Below are positions 38,797 to 49,083 of a DNA stretch of 64,000 nucleotides, piece by piece (positions within the stretch are counted from its first letter, which is position 1; each line of letters starts with the position of its first letter). The notes beneath the pieces were generated by a model. That model was given only the letters and a program-made list of their open reading frames with translations, did no database searches and was not told where the DNA came from. Source of the stretch: Didymella arachidicola (taxonomy: Eukaryota > Ascomycota > Dothideomycetes > Pleosporales > Didymellaceae); assembly GCA_016630955.3 (NCBI GenBank), contig CM049997.1, forward strand, positions 1-64,000. The letters are read 5' to 3'. Both the position numbers and the translations under genes were made by a program.

Positions 38797-40661
38797 ACGT
38801 ACCTCACGGGTAAGTGGGCCACCCTGTCTAGTGGGCCACTTTTGCCAAGACCACACCAAAACTCTCTCCCTACACTAATGCCTCAACAACAAGGTCAATC
38901 AGACGCGTTAAAAGAAGCTCGGATACAGCTTGCACTTCAAGCTATCAAACAGGATGCGAATCTCTCCCTGCGACGCGTTGCAGCTATCTTCAACGTGCCC
39001 CGAACTACACTAGCCCAACGACGCGCTGGACAGCCCTCAAGAGTTGATTCTATGCCTAGCCGACGGTATCTGGATGAGCACGCAGAGGAGGCGATTGTTG
39101 ATCACGTTCTTTACCTTATACAGCGAGGAGAACCCCCTCGCTTGTCAGATGTGGCTGATATGGCCAATTTGCTGCGACAAGAGCGTGGAATGGCCCCTGT
39201 TGGCCGAAATTGGCCCAGTACGTTTGTAAAGCGTCAACCAAGGCTAAAAGTAAAGTTTAGTCGCAAGTATGACTACAAGAGAGCCCTCTGCGAGGATCCT
39301 GAGATAATACAGGGCTGGTTCAGCCTAGTAGCTAATGTCAAAGCTAAGTACGGCATTGTGGACGAAGACACGTACAACTTTGACGAGACTGGCTTTGCAA
39401 TGGGTCAGATTACCCCTGGAGCAGTGGTTGCAGACGTAGAGAACCGAGGACGAGCAAAGCAGATACAGCCAGGCAATAAGGAGTGGGCTACGTTAATCTT
39501 AGGCGTAAATGCTGCAGGGTGGGCTATTCCACCCTTTATTATCCTTAAAGCCAAAACCCACACCACCAACTGGTCTAAGGACAAAGATCTGCCCCAGGAC
39601 TGGGTAATTGGGGTCTCTGAGAACGGCTGGACCAACAACGAGCTTGGTCTTGACTGGTTGAAGCACTTTAACAGGCATACTAAGGAGCGTACCTATGGGA
39701 CCCACCGTTTGCTACTTATAGACGGCCATGAGAGCCACCAGGCCGCAGCATTCACCCAATACTGCAAAGAGAACAAGATTGTAACTCTTACAATGCCTGC
39801 GCACTCATCGCACCTCTTGCAGCTGCTTGATGTGGGTTGTTTTGCCCCTTTGAAGCGGGAGTACGGGCATCAGGTCAACAAGCTCTCGCGCAACCGGATC
39901 AACCACATAGACAAGCAGTCGTTCCTAGTATGCTTAAGAGCAGCATATAACGCGACTATCACCCCTAGCAACATCCAGGGAGGGTTCCGAGGCGCTGGAT
40001 TGGTCCCCTTTGACCCAGAACGGGTCATATCAACCCTCAATGTGAGGCTGCGGACTCCATCACCCCAACTACCTACCAACAACGAGCCCTGGCAGTCCCA
40101 AACCCCCAAAAACCTGCTTGAATTTCAGTCGCAATCAACTCTAATTCGAGACAAGTATAAGAGGCAGCAGGGCAGCTCACCAAATTCAGTGTATAGCGCG
40201 CTAGAGCACTATGCAAAGGGGGGAGCAAAGGTAGCGCACCAGCTTGCGTTGATGAGAAAGGAACGTGATGAGCTTCGAGAGGCTCTAGCAGCTGCAACAG
40301 AGCGCAAATCACATAAAAGGAAGCGAATTCAAACAGGAGGGAGCATAACAGTTGAAGAGGCACAGCGTTTAACTGCTCTAAAGGAGTTTGGCGTGCGTGG
40401 TGATGGTAAGAAGCCAAAGAAGAGGATGCGCGCTGAAGGAGGTGAACTATCCCAACGACGGTGTGGAACGTGCGGAGAGACAGGGCACAACGCGCGAACG
40501 TGTAAATAACACTTATCTACCATGGACCTTGCCAGGACGTCTTCCTCAGAACCCCCATACGCGAGGTGCTGTTACTATACTACAATTTAATGTGAAGTTT
40601 GGTGTGGTCTTGGCAAAAGTGGCCCACTAGACAGGGTGGCCCACTTACCCGTGAGGTACGT
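38797..40661 (+). mobile_element. Pogo/Fot1 transposon, family 3 (1865 bp)
   Basis: TIRs begin ACGTACCTCACGGGTAAG with two copies of AGTGGGCCAC spaced 17 bp, then TTTTGCCAAGACC. Flanked by TA (38795-38796, 40662-40663). The left flank is a Pogo relic and the right flank a decayed LTR end, so the original target cannot be rebuilt with confidence. The inside shows no RIP. Confidence 0.94.
38878..40509 (+). CDS. Pogo/Fot1-type DDE transposase (543 aa)
   Basis: I start at MPQQQGQSDAL by analogy with the family 1 protein. HTH (LSLRRVAAIFNVPRTTLAQRR), CENP-B-like domain, catalytic NFDETGF, LIDGHESH and QLLDVGCF (usually QPLDVG), basic RKSHKRKRIQ, and terminal CCHC knuckle CGTCGETGHNARTC. Nearest to family 1. 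The frame is intact. Confidence 0.95.
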   Translation: MPQQQGQSDALKEARIQLALQAIKQDANLSLRRVAAIFNVPRTTLAQRRAGQPSRVDSMPSRRYLDEHAEEAIVDHVLYLIQRGEPPRLSDVADMANLLRQERGMAPVGRNWPSTFVKRQPRLKVKFSRKYDYKRALCEDPEIIQGWFSLVANVKAKYGIVDEDTYNFDETGFAMGQITPGAVVADVENRGRAKQIQPGNKEWATLILGVNAAGWAIPPFIILKAKTHTTNWSKDKDLPQDWVIGVSENGWTNNELGLDWLKHFNRHTKERTYGTHRLLLIDGHESHQAAAFTQYCKENKIVTLTMPAHSSHLLQLLDVGCFAPLKREYGHQVNKLSRNRINHIDKQSFLVCLRAAYNATITPSNIQGGFRGAGLVPFDPERVISTLNVRLRTPSPQLPTNNEPWQSQTPKNLLEFQSQSTLIRDKYKRQQGSSPNSVYSALEHYAKGGAKVAHQLALMRKERDELREALAAATERKSHKRKRIQTGGSITVEEAQRLTALKEFGVRGDGKKPKKRMRAEGGELSQRRCGTCGETGHNARTCK

Positions 40662-40662
40662 T

Positions 40663-40729
40663 ATACTTATTTCTAAAAACTAATAGAATTAGTACTTATA
40701 AGCTTTACTTAAAGTATAACTTAAATATT
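40663..40729 (+). repeat. Decayed LTR end (U5)
   Basis: CTAATAGAATTAGTACTTATAAG and what follows match the U5 end of the chromovirus LTR with RIP changes. Only about 65 bp are left. Confidence 0.65.
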
Positions 40730-41299
40730 ACCTACCTAAACTATTTTTAGTTTTTCTTATCTCTTTAAAGCTATAATAACTACTTTTATAAAAATCTAGC
40801 CTATTATAAAGCCTATTTTATTAAAGTTATATATATTATTATTTTAGATATAATACTTAGCTTTAATATTAGCTACTAGGCTAAACTAGCTCTATATAAC
40901 TTTAGAATTTTTATAAAAGGCTTACTTATAGTTATATCTATAATTAAACTTTACTTTAAGCTTTAGTTAATACTTTATAAATATACTAAGCTAACTTATA
41001 CTAATAGAGCCTAGATTATACTTAGTATATAGAGAATTAGCTATAGTAGCTATATCTACTAGCTAAGAGCTAAATTCTTATCTATCTAGCTCTAGTATAT
41101 ATTAAATAATTACCTACTTATTATTATTATCTAACTTTTATAAGTTAAATATAGTAATACTTTATAAAAGTTATTTAGTATATTAATAGCTAAGTATACT
41201 TTAGAGTACTCTATAGATAACTATAGTATCTTACTAGAAAAGATTTATATCTTACTTAAAAGCTTAAAGTATAACCTATACCTAAGCTTTCTAAGATAT
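40730..41299 (-). mobile_element. RIP-decayed Pogo relic, interrupted by element 3
   Basis: Minus-strand N-terminal half of a Pogo transposase gene with dense TA-type changes. It continues at 55672 beyond the 14-kb nested retroelement block, with GATAT duplicated at the border. Confidence 0.72.
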
Positions 41300-41475
41300 T
41301 GTTGAAGTCGTACTTTAAGCAAAGCTCGTAAGCACTAATTCTATTGGTTCTCGGGGATGAGTACGGTGACAGGAAGCCGAAGGGGTTGGTTGCAATAAGG
41401 TGTACAGATACGATCTGTCAGTCTTGAGAGCAGGGTAACGATGAGTAGTACAGAGTAGACTGTCTAGCTCGAAGG
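41300..41475 (-). repeat. 3' LTR of element 3, first piece
   Basis: U5 and part of R, from TGTTGAAG to CTCGAAGG, where element 2 is inserted. Its missing part is at 48645-48953. The two pieces minus the 5-bp duplication equal 480 bp, the length of the other LTR. Confidence 0.95.
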
Positions 41476-42007
41476 TGTTGAAGTCGTACTTTAAGCAAAG
41501 CTCGTAAGCACTAATTCTATTGGTTCTCGGGGATGAGTACGGTGACAGGAAGCCGAAGGGGTTGGTTGCAATAAGGTGTACAGATACGATCTGTCAGTCT
41601 TGAGAGCAGGGTAACGATGAGTAGTACAGAGTAGACTGTCTAGCTCGAAGGTTAGGTTTGAGATCCAAAGACAAACTTGATAACTTAGGTTGAACACAAA
41701 CCTTAAGGGTTGTGTTCCTGTCTGCTATATACACAAAAGTCTCATAGAGTCTCATAGTCCTATAGGACTAAGTCTCGTGAGACTGTAGGACCTCTGAGAC
41801 AAGGAGTGGCTCTCATTGGTCCGTTGTCCCAAAGTCCCGTGTTCGGTTATTACCTGTCCCAATGGGACGCTATGCCGCAATAGTACTAGTGTGATCCCGT
41901 GTCGTTCTGGTGGGGTTGGGCCTTCAGCGAGGTCGCCGTGCCGCCTTGTAATTCCTTCCATCATACATAACTGTACGTCCCCCGAGTCCCAACTCATGTT
42001 CGTAACA
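41476..42007 (-). repeat. 3' LTR of element 2 (U3 type B)
   Basis: U3 is packed with GTCTCA/GTCCCA-type motifs and palindromes: GTCCTATAGGAC, GTCTCGTGAGAC and GTCCCAATGGGAC between about 41735 and 41875. Confidence 0.95.
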
Positions 42008-42050
42008 CTATCCTCCCCTCCTCGAGCTTATGTCCTCGTAAGCTAACCTG

Positions 42051-42602
42051 ATGTCGTCTCGCAGCACGTTCTTCCGTAAGAGACGTGGTGATCGTATCAA
42101 TCGCGAAGGTTGCCTCGCCATGGTGTCCTGTAAACGCTGTGCGGAGAAGAGCTTGCCTTGCAAGTTGGCGTCGCTGAGCGAGAGGTGTGGGAACTGCGAA
42201 GGTGTAGGTGCCACGTCATGCGCACCTGTGGATATTCCTGTCCCGAACTTCTCCCGAATCGACAGAGAGATGGAAAGACTAAGAAAACAAGAAGAGGAAA
42301 CTGATGAGGCGCTGGAGGCGCAAGAAGCAATCGCGGAAGCAGCGTTGGCTGAGATGCGCGCACTTCGTGCGAAGGCGCGGCGGTTGCGTAAGCAGAAGGC
42401 AATGCTGAAACAGAAGGAGCAGCAGGTTTTCGACACAGGCGCCCAGGATGCCGCCGACATCGAGATGTTGGAGCGTAGAGCGCATCTTAACGATGCTGTC
42501 GCGTCTGTGAATCCTGAAGCTCCGGCGCAGGCAGAGGTGGTGGACTGGTCCTTCTTTTATGATTTTCCTGAAATGCCCGCAACAACTGCCGGCAATTCGT
42601 AA
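42051..42602 (+). CDS. Antisense Zn2Cys6-like coiled-coil protein of element 2 (183 aa)
   Basis: Starts 43 bp from the 3' LTR on the strand opposite gag-pol. Cysteines 27, 30, 37, 46, 49 and 57 (Cx2Cx6Cx8Cx2Cx7C). Coiled coil about 70-125, rich in Glu, Arg, Lys and Ala. C-terminus WSFFYDFPEMP is acidic and aromatic. The N-terminus (GDRINREGCLAMVSC) and the PVPNFSRIDREM segment are shared with the element 4 protein, while the elements 1 and 3 proteins differ. The end overlaps pol tail to tail by 116 bp. Regulator of its own LTR is an inference. Confidence 0.85.
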   Translation: MSSRSTFFRKRRGDRINREGCLAMVSCKRCAEKSLPCKLASLSERCGNCEGVGATSCAPVDIPVPNFSRIDREMERLRKQEEETDEALEAQEAIAEAALAEMRALRAKARRLRKQKAMLKQKEQQVFDTGAQDAADIEMLERRAHLNDAVASVNPEAPAQAEVVDWSFFYDFPEMPATTAGNS

Positions 42603-45600
42603 GGTTCGTACTTGGCTCCCACGTGTTCTCGGAGCTCGGATATCCTAACCACTTGACTAGATATTCATCGTTGTCGCCTTGTGTGCGATGCTGTATTATT
42701 TTTTCGACTTCCCACTCGTCCTGGCCGTCTGCCTGATAGTGAAAGTCTTCCTGGATCGGCGTTCTGGGGTCGGCTGGTTCCAACAGCGAAATGTGGAACA
42801 CTGGGTGGATCTTCGCATCCTTGGGCAGCGCAAGTCGATAGTTGACTGGGCTGATTTGCTTAGAAATGAAAAATGGTCCGACCTTGACTTTGTCCAGTTT
42901 TTTCGTTGGTCGCCGTGTGCGTAGGTTTTTCGTAAGGAGATACACTTTATCCCCCTCCTTTAGCAGAGGCGCCGTTTTTCGTTTCTTGTTAACATAAGAG
43001 ATGCTCCGTGACTGAGCTTTGGCGATGTTATCGAGCGATTTTCTGTGTACTTCCTTCAGTGCTTCGACTGAGTTGATCGCCGATTCCGTTTGAATGTTAC
43101 TGTCCAATGATCTGGTAAAGAGATTTGGGTGTCTCCCGTGGTTAGCAAAGAACGGTGTTACGCCTGTTGCTTCCGATAATTTGTTGTTGTACGCGATTTG
43201 TGCCATAGGCAGCAGTGAAACCCAGTTGTCTTGCTGCTGGTTGCAGTAGATGCGGAGGTACGTCTCCATTGTTTGGTTTACTCGTTCTGTTTGGCCATCC
43301 GTCTGCGGATGATACGCGGTTGACAGTTTTTTCTTGGTACCAATGGCTGCTAACAGCGTGGTCCAGTAGTTCGATGTAAATAACTTGTCTCTATCGCTAA
43401 TGATTGATTCGGAAATGCCGTGGTGTCGAACAATCCTATCCAGGTACACTCGTGCGAGCTGCTCTGCAGTGTAGCTGTGGCGGAAAGGCACAAACTCAGC
43501 GGCTTTCGTGAATCGATCGACTACAACGAAGATTGAGTCATAGGTGTATCCTGTTACAGGATCCTTGGAGACAGGTAGCTGTGTAACGAAATCCATCGTG
43601 ATGTTCGTCCATGGTGCCGTTGGCGGCTCCATTGCCTGTGCTTCTCCATACTTGGCGTGCGTGCTGTGTTTGTTCTGTTGACAGCTTACGCAATTCTTGA
43701 TGAACTTGGCGACCTTGTCGCGCATGTTCGGGAACTCGTAATGTCTTTTGATGAGTTCCATTGTTCTGGTGATACCGGGGTGTCCATGAAGCGGGTCATC
43801 GTGGTGACTGCTTATGACTTCTTCTTCCAGTTCCTCTGGTACCTGTGATGGTACATGATGCTCTTGGCGTACTAGCATCATATTGTTGAGCTGCTGGGAC
43901 GGTCCTAACGATCCGTCGCTATTGATACCAAGGATCGCCGATTCGTTGATCGTCTTGGATCCTGCGAGGTCGTGTCGTCGACTGAGTGCGTCGGCTCTGC
44001 CGTTGTCCTTTCCTGGTGTATAGAGGATCTTGAATTTGTATTGTCCGAGGGTCTCGGACCATCGTACTTGTCGTCTGTTCAATACCTTTGTCGTTGTGAA
44101 GTGTACCAGGTTTTTGTGATCCGTGTAGATCGTAAGTTCCGAACAACTTTCAGCGTAGACTCGCCAATGTTCTAGGGCAGATACGATCGCGAGTAGTTCT
44201 TTGTCGTGTACGTCGTATCGTTCTTCGGGTCCTGAGAACTTGCGTGAATAGTAAGCAATCGGGTGCCATTGACCATCTCGTTCCTGTGTGATGCATGCTC
44301 CTAATGCCAAATCTGAGGCATCTGTTTCCATTTGCAGCGGTTCTCCGCTCCTGAATGTAACCAACGTGGGTGGATCTATACAAGCCTGTTTCAACGTTTC
44401 AAAAGCTTTGTCCTGATCCTTGCCCCATTTGAAGGGTGTGTCCTTCCGCGTAAGTTTCGTAAGCGGCAAGGCCTTCGTGGAGTAATCCTTGATGAAGCGT
44501 CGGTTGAAGTTGACAAACCCAAGGAACTCTTGAATGTTTTTAACGGTTTTGGGTGTTGGCCAATCCTTCACAACCTGAATCTTTGCTTGGCTCATCTTGA
44601 CTCCGTATCGTCCTACCACAAACCCTAGGAATTCGACTTCCTCCTTGTGCCATTCGCACTTCTCGGGTTTCAAGCGTAGGTGCGCTGCTCCTAGGCAGGC
44701 AAGCACTTGTCGTACGTGTTCGACATGCTCTTCTAGTGTTTTGCTGTACACTAGGATGTCATCGAGGTACGCTACCACGGTAATGTCCAAGTGTGCCCTT
44801 AGTACGTTGTTAATTAAGGCCTGACATGTCGCTGGTGCGTTGGTGAGCCCGAACGGCATAACCAAATACTCGTAATGACCATAACGGGTTCTAAACGCCG
44901 TCTTCCATTCTTCGCCCTCCTTCATGCGGATAAGGTTGTATGCTCCTCTTAGGTCTAACGCAGTGAAGTACTGTGCTCCGGCTAACCGATCCTGAAGTTC
45001 GCTGATGTTCGGTAGCGGGTAACGATTTTTGATCGTGATATCGTTGAGCTTTCGGTAATCGATGCAAGGTCGTAGCTTGCCATCTTTCTTTGGCACGAAT
45101 AGAACGGGAAATCCTGCTGGGGATTCTGATTCTCGAATGAATCCTTTGTCGAGGTTCTCCTTGAGGTAGTTGCGCAGCTCCTCAAGTTCCTTTTCTGACA
45201 TTTGGTATATTGGCCCGAATGGGGGCTTCTTGCCTGGCTCGAGTTTAATCTCGTGGTCCCATTCTTGGTGCTGCGGTAATGCCTTCGCAGTCTTCTCATC
45301 GCGGAAGAGGTCTATAAACTCTCTGTATTCGTCCGGGATGTCAGGAGTTGTACTGTTCTCCTTAACCGTCGCTTTGTGATCCAGGGGCTGGTTGGTATCT
45401 GCACGGTCGACCGCTCTATCTTGGCGCGTCTTGTTCGAAGAGATGTTGTTGATCTCCTTCTCATCCACCAGCTGCGTCGTGAGCTGCGCGGGTCGCTGTC
45501 CGGGTGTACCTGATCCGTGACACTTGAGCGTTATTCGCTGGTTCTTCCAGTCGATCCATGGATTGTGCTCTCTCAACCAAGGAAGTCCTAATATGATATC

Positions 45601-46050
45601 GTGGGCGGCCGTTCCCAGAACATCTAGGTCTATCAATTCCTCGTGGTTGAATACTTTCAGACGTCGCTGTACCACTTCGTGGGTCACAGTCGACTCTCCT
45701 GGCATTGGTTCTCCGTTGGCTACTCGTAAAGGGTATGGTTCCTCCTTTCTTCGCTTCTGCAAGCCTGCTTGCGCGATAGCGGATTGAGACACGTAGTTAC
45801 TTTGTGCTCCTGAGTCCAACAATGCCGTCATCCTGGTGCCTTCTAGCACGACAGGGAATTTGATGAGGGACTGGGCCTCATTGGAATCCTGACGTCGATT
45901 CCGGGAGCCCTGGACTGCGTTGAGTGAAAGCTCTCGTCCGGGTCGTCCTTGGCGTCTGTTTGCCATATGTCTAAAAAAGACTCGTCCTGGGGCATAAAAC
46001 CGCTCAGGCGTTTTAGCGTCTCGTGGTTCCTGCACTTCGGATGGAAGCAC
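42487..46050 (-). CDS. pol: Pol polyprotein of element 2
   Basis: Same domains as in element 1 and nearly the same sequence from protease to integrase. The chromodomain's end (NTWEPSTNLTNCRQLL) and the last 25 or so residues differ, where the frame overlaps the antisense gene. Enters from gag by -1 frameshifting at 45972-45978. Intact. Confidence 0.96.
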   Translation of the reverse strand: MLPSEVQEPRDAKTPERFYAPGRVFFRHMANRRQGRPGRELSLNAVQGSRNRRQDSNEAQSLIKFPVVLEGTRMTALLDSGAQSNYVSQSAIAQAGLQKRRKEEPYPLRVANGEPMPGESTVTHEVVQRRLKVFNHEELIDLDVLGTAAHDIILGLPWLREHNPWIDWKNQRITLKCHGSGTPGQRPAQLTTQLVDEKEINNISSNKTRQDRAVDRADTNQPLDHKATVKENSTTPDIPDEYREFIDLFRDEKTAKALPQHQEWDHEIKLEPGKKPPFGPIYQMSEKELEELRNYLKENLDKGFIRESESPAGFPVLFVPKKDGKLRPCIDYRKLNDITIKNRYPLPNISELQDRLAGAQYFTALDLRGAYNLIRMKEGEEWKTAFRTRYGHYEYLVMPFGLTNAPATCQALINNVLRAHLDITVVAYLDDILVYSKTLEEHVEHVRQVLACLGAAHLRLKPEKCEWHKEEVEFLGFVVGRYGVKMSQAKIQVVKDWPTPKTVKNIQEFLGFVNFNRRFIKDYSTKALPLTKLTRKDTPFKWGKDQDKAFETLKQACIDPPTLVTFRSGEPLQMETDASDLALGACITQERDGQWHPIAYYSRKFSGPEERYDVHDKELLAIVSALEHWRVYAESCSELTIYTDHKNLVHFTTTKVLNRRQVRWSETLGQYKFKILYTPGKDNGRADALSRRHDLAGSKTINESAILGINSDGSLGPSQQLNNMMLVRQEHHVPSQVPEELEEEVISSHHDDPLHGHPGITRTMELIKRHYEFPNMRDKVAKFIKNCVSCQQNKHSTHAKYGEAQAMEPPTAPWTNITMDFVTQLPVSKDPVTGYTYDSIFVVVDRFTKAAEFVPFRHSYTAEQLARVYLDRIVRHHGISESIISDRDKLFTSNYWTTLLAAIGTKKKLSTAYHPQTDGQTERVNQTMETYLRIYCNQQQDNWVSLLPMAQIAYNNKLSEATGVTPFFANHGRHPNLFTRSLDSNIQTESAINSVEALKEVHRKSLDNIAKAQSRSISYVNKKRKTAPLLKEGDKVYLLTKNLRTRRPTKKLDKVKVGPFFISKQISPVNYRLALPKDAKIHPVFHISLLEPADPRTPIQEDFHYQADGQDEWEVEKIIQHRTQGDNDEYLVKWLGYPSSENTWEPSTNLTNCRQLLRAFQENHKRRTSPPPLPAPELQDSQTRQHR

Positions 46051-48095
46051 TCAGCCCATTCTTGGCCGTAGCACCTCTCGTTTTGGACCATGTGCATGTT
46101 GAATATGTCTTCCACACATTCAATTCCTGGAAAGTGGAGATTCGTGCGTTTATCCCACAAGTGCTCTGCGCAATAGGTATCCGTACATTCCCACCAGTAT
46201 TCCTCGCAGCCCTCGGGCTTACTCGGAAACCATCCACTGTTCAGTTTGTACTGTCTGTGGTCTTCGCAGGCTTCGTGGTAGCATTGCGTAGGTGGTAGTC
46301 GAGAATGGTACGGGTTTCGAATATCCTGGAACAGCTTCGACGTATAGCTCGGCGTTGGCAAAGCGGGCTGTCGGTCGAAGTCGGGTTCGTCTCGACTGCG
46401 AGCGTACAAGTTGTAGTCGTCCAGCTGTTGCTGAGTTGCAGAGTTGCTTTCTTTCCAGCGGATAAAGTCTTCCGTGTGCCATTCTTTGTTGGTTTTCTGT
46501 GCATTGGCTACCTGTTGGTCGAATCTCTCAAGTGCTTCGGGGTCACCGAGCAAGTACCGTCTTGACCGTTGAATATTTTCTTCCGTCATCCAATCACGGA
46601 CAGACTCGACATCCTGTAGGCTTGGTGTCTGGATAGTAACGGATGACGCTTCTCCCTTGTGCTCTGGGATGTTGTTGACAATGGTCAAGTTTATCGTTGG
46701 TGCTTTGGGTTCTCGGAAAGCAGGAGTCTGGGTGGATTGGTCGCGCGAGACCATCATGTCCTGACTATGTTGCGTTTTGTCGCATACAATTAAACGTTTC
46801 CCTTCCTTTAAATAGTACTTGTCGTTGAGCCGGAAAAAGGAATCGTAGTATCGTTTACCGACAATAATGCTGCCGTCCTTAATGTCGCACTCTACCACAT
46901 GGTGTTGGTGGGGATCATTGTCAATCCACTCTTCCTTAGGGTAGGGTGTTGGTGACCGGATTTGCTTGCTTGGAGCATCCTCATCGGACTCCTCGATGTA
47001 GTCGTTGTCAAGTCCGGAAGTAGGGTCTTCCATGAGACGTCCCATCTCATTAGTAACGACCTCCCACTCTTGGTCGCCGCTGTCGTCATGAGCCAGCATG
47101 TTCAGCTGTCTGGTCACTTTGTTCTTCATGCGACAGTCGCGGGCGTAGTGGCCTGTCTTGCCACAGCCGTAACAAGTCACTGAAGACTTATCACCGCGGT
47201 TGTTACTACCCTTCTTTTTCTCATTCCATCGTTCAGGTCCTTTGTTAATGTTGGAGAGGTCCATTGCTGCAGGACCGTAGTATCCACTGTTCGTATCGTT
47301 GTGGACACGGCGTCCCATGTTGGCTTGGTAAAGGCCACCACGTTGACCACGGCGGTAGTTGTTGTTGCGCCATTGGTTGCGTGGAGCCTGGGGTGGGCGA
47401 GCGACCTGAGTCACGGCTCGCACACGAGGGTCCTCTCTTAATTCTTGTTGAAGGTCGTAGAGCTTGACGTCGATACTGATCGCTTCGTTTACTAGTGCGT
47501 CGAAGGTATCGGTAGCTGCGGCAGTCCGCATGAGCTCTTCCTTGACCTTGGGCTTAAGGCCTTGTTTGAACATGGTCATCAACGCAACGTCGTCCCAGCC
47601 GGTGAACGTAGCTACTTGCTGAAACTTGGCAGCGTAGTCGGCGGCGGACGCAGTTTGTCGGATGCGCTGAATCTCGCGTCGGGCGATGGTTGGTTCGTTG
47701 TGTACTCCAAATACTTGGCGAATCTGTTCCTTGAACAGATCGAAGTCTTCGATCCATGGGTCGATGTCTGCTGAATTGCTTGCTCCGTCGTGGTAACGGC
47801 GAATAAAGGGTTTGATCCAAGTGAACGCGCGATCCTTCATAAACGTACTCACAAAAGTGACACGTTTCTCCTCTGGGATGCGTTCTCCTTGGAACATGAA
47901 AAACAGATCGAACTTCATGAGCCAGTCTTCCAGCTTGTCGCGAGTGCCATCGAAGGCCTCGGGTTTAGCCACTGGGTAAACACTGGTAGGGGCAGGCGCC
48001 GCTGCCTCTTCGTCCATGTCGAGATCGTCATCAGCCGTACGGCGTGATGCGTTGGAGTTGCTTGGGGTAGCACGGGATCCTGAGGTAGTACTCAT
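45843..48095 (-). CDS. gag: Gag protein of element 2 (750 aa)
   Basis: Begins at MSTTSGSRATP. Same capsid region, CCHC knuckle and triple Cx4CxxH C-terminal repeats as in element 1 (CYHEACEDH, CTDTYCAEH, CFHPKCRNH), with scattered substitutions in the linker between about residues 370 and 480. Confidence 0.95.
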   Translation of the reverse strand: MSTTSGSRATPSNSNASRRTADDDLDMDEEAAAPAPTSVYPVAKPEAFDGTRDKLEDWLMKFDLFFMFQGERIPEEKRVTFVSTFMKDRAFTWIKPFIRRYHDGASNSADIDPWIEDFDLFKEQIRQVFGVHNEPTIARREIQRIRQTASAADYAAKFQQVATFTGWDDVALMTMFKQGLKPKVKEELMRTAAATDTFDALVNEAISIDVKLYDLQQELREDPRVRAVTQVARPPQAPRNQWRNNNYRRGQRGGLYQANMGRRVHNDTNSGYYGPAAMDLSNINKGPERWNEKKKGSNNRGDKSSVTCYGCGKTGHYARDCRMKNKVTRQLNMLAHDDSGDQEWEVVTNEMGRLMEDPTSGLDNDYIEESDEDAPSKQIRSPTPYPKEEWIDNDPHQHHVVECDIKDGSIIVGKRYYDSFFRLNDKYYLKEGKRLIVCDKTQHSQDMMVSRDQSTQTPAFREPKAPTINLTIVNNIPEHKGEASSVTIQTPSLQDVESVRDWMTEENIQRSRRYLLGDPEALERFDQQVANAQKTNKEWHTEDFIRWKESNSATQQQLDDYNLYARSRDEPDFDRQPALPTPSYTSKLFQDIRNPYHSRLPPTQCYHEACEDHRQYKLNSGWFPSKPEGCEEYWWECTDTYCAEHLWDKRTNLHFPGIECVEDIFNMHMVQNERCYGQEWAECFHPKCRNHETLKRLSGFMPQDESFLDIWQTDAKDDPDESFHSTQSRAPGIDVRIPMRPSPSSNSLSC
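45972..45978 (-). promoter_or_regulatory. -1 frameshift slippery heptamer
   Basis: T TTT TTA in gag phase, same position as in the sister elements. Confidence 0.8.
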
Positions 48096-48112
48096 CTTGG
48101 GGGTGTTCAAAA

Positions 48113-48644
48113 TGTTGAAGTCGTACTTTAAGCAAAGCTCGTAAGCACTAATTCTATTGGTTCTCGGGGATGAGTACGGTGACAGGAAGCCGAAGGGGTT
48201 GGTTGCAATAAGGTGTACAGATACGATCTGTCAGTCTTGAGAGCAGGGTAACGATGAGTAGTACAGAGTAGACTGTCTAGCTCGAAGGTTAGGTTTGAGA
48301 TCCAAAGACAAACTTGATAACTTAGGTTGAACACAAACCTTAAGGGTTGTGTTCCTGTCTGCTATATACACAAAAGTCTCATAGAGTCTCATAGTCCTAT
48401 AGGACTAAGTCTCGTGAGACTGTAGGACCTCTGAGACAAGGAGTGGCTCTCATTGGTCCGTTGTCCCAAAGTCCCGTGTTCGGTTATTACCTGTCCCAAT
48501 GGGACGCTATGCCGCAATAGTACTAGTGTGATCCCGTGTCGTTCTGGTGGGGTTGGGCCTTCAGCGAGGTCGCCGTGCCGCCTTGTAATTCCTTCCATCA
48601 TACATAACTGTACGTCCCCCGAGTCCCAACTCATGTTCGTAACA
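48113..48644 (-). repeat. 5' LTR of element 2 (U3 type B)
   Basis: 532 bp, apparently identical to 41476-42007. TATATA and GTGTTCAA spacing is kept. Confidence 0.95.
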
Positions 48645-48953
48645 GAAGGTTGGGTTTGAGATCCAAAGACAAACTTTAACTTAGGATTGAACACGAACTG
48701 TAAGAGTTGTGTTCCTACTAGATTATATAGTGAAGGTAATGGAGGTCATCCCAAGGGTTGTGCCATCCCCGGAGGTCTTGCCATCCCGGAGGTCGTGCCA
48801 TCCCCGGAGGTCATGCCATCCCCGGAGGTCATGCCATCCCGGAGGTCACGTCTTGGCGGGATGCCATCCCGGAGTCCCGTGATTGGTGACACGCTGTCAT
48901 CCTTAGCGATGCCCCGCTTCCTATCAGTACCTCGCAACTCGGAGATCGTAACA
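48645..48953 (-). repeat. 3' LTR of element 3, second piece (U3 type C)
   Basis: Starts with the duplicated GAAGG and runs through R and U3 to TAACA. U3 has repeated GGAGGTCNTGCCATCCC units of 17-19 bp. Confidence 0.95.
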
Positions 48954-49083
48954 CTACCTCTCCCCTCTCAGCATATCGTCCTCGATATATCGTTTATCCG
49001 TGCCGTGGGTCGCAGGGTAGGTCCCGTCCTATAAGTACTGTTCGTAGGTCGTCTCCTTATGAAGTTCCATAGCCTCCCTAACC

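Larger units (their letters stand above)
41476..48644 (-). mobile_element. Chromovirus LTR retrotransposon 2, U3 type B (7169 bp)
   Basis: 532-bp LTRs at both ends, intact gag and pol, and an antisense accessory gene. Target duplication GAAGG (41471-41475 and 48645-48649) lies inside the LTR of element 3, so element 2 is the younger. No RIP. Confidence 0.97.
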
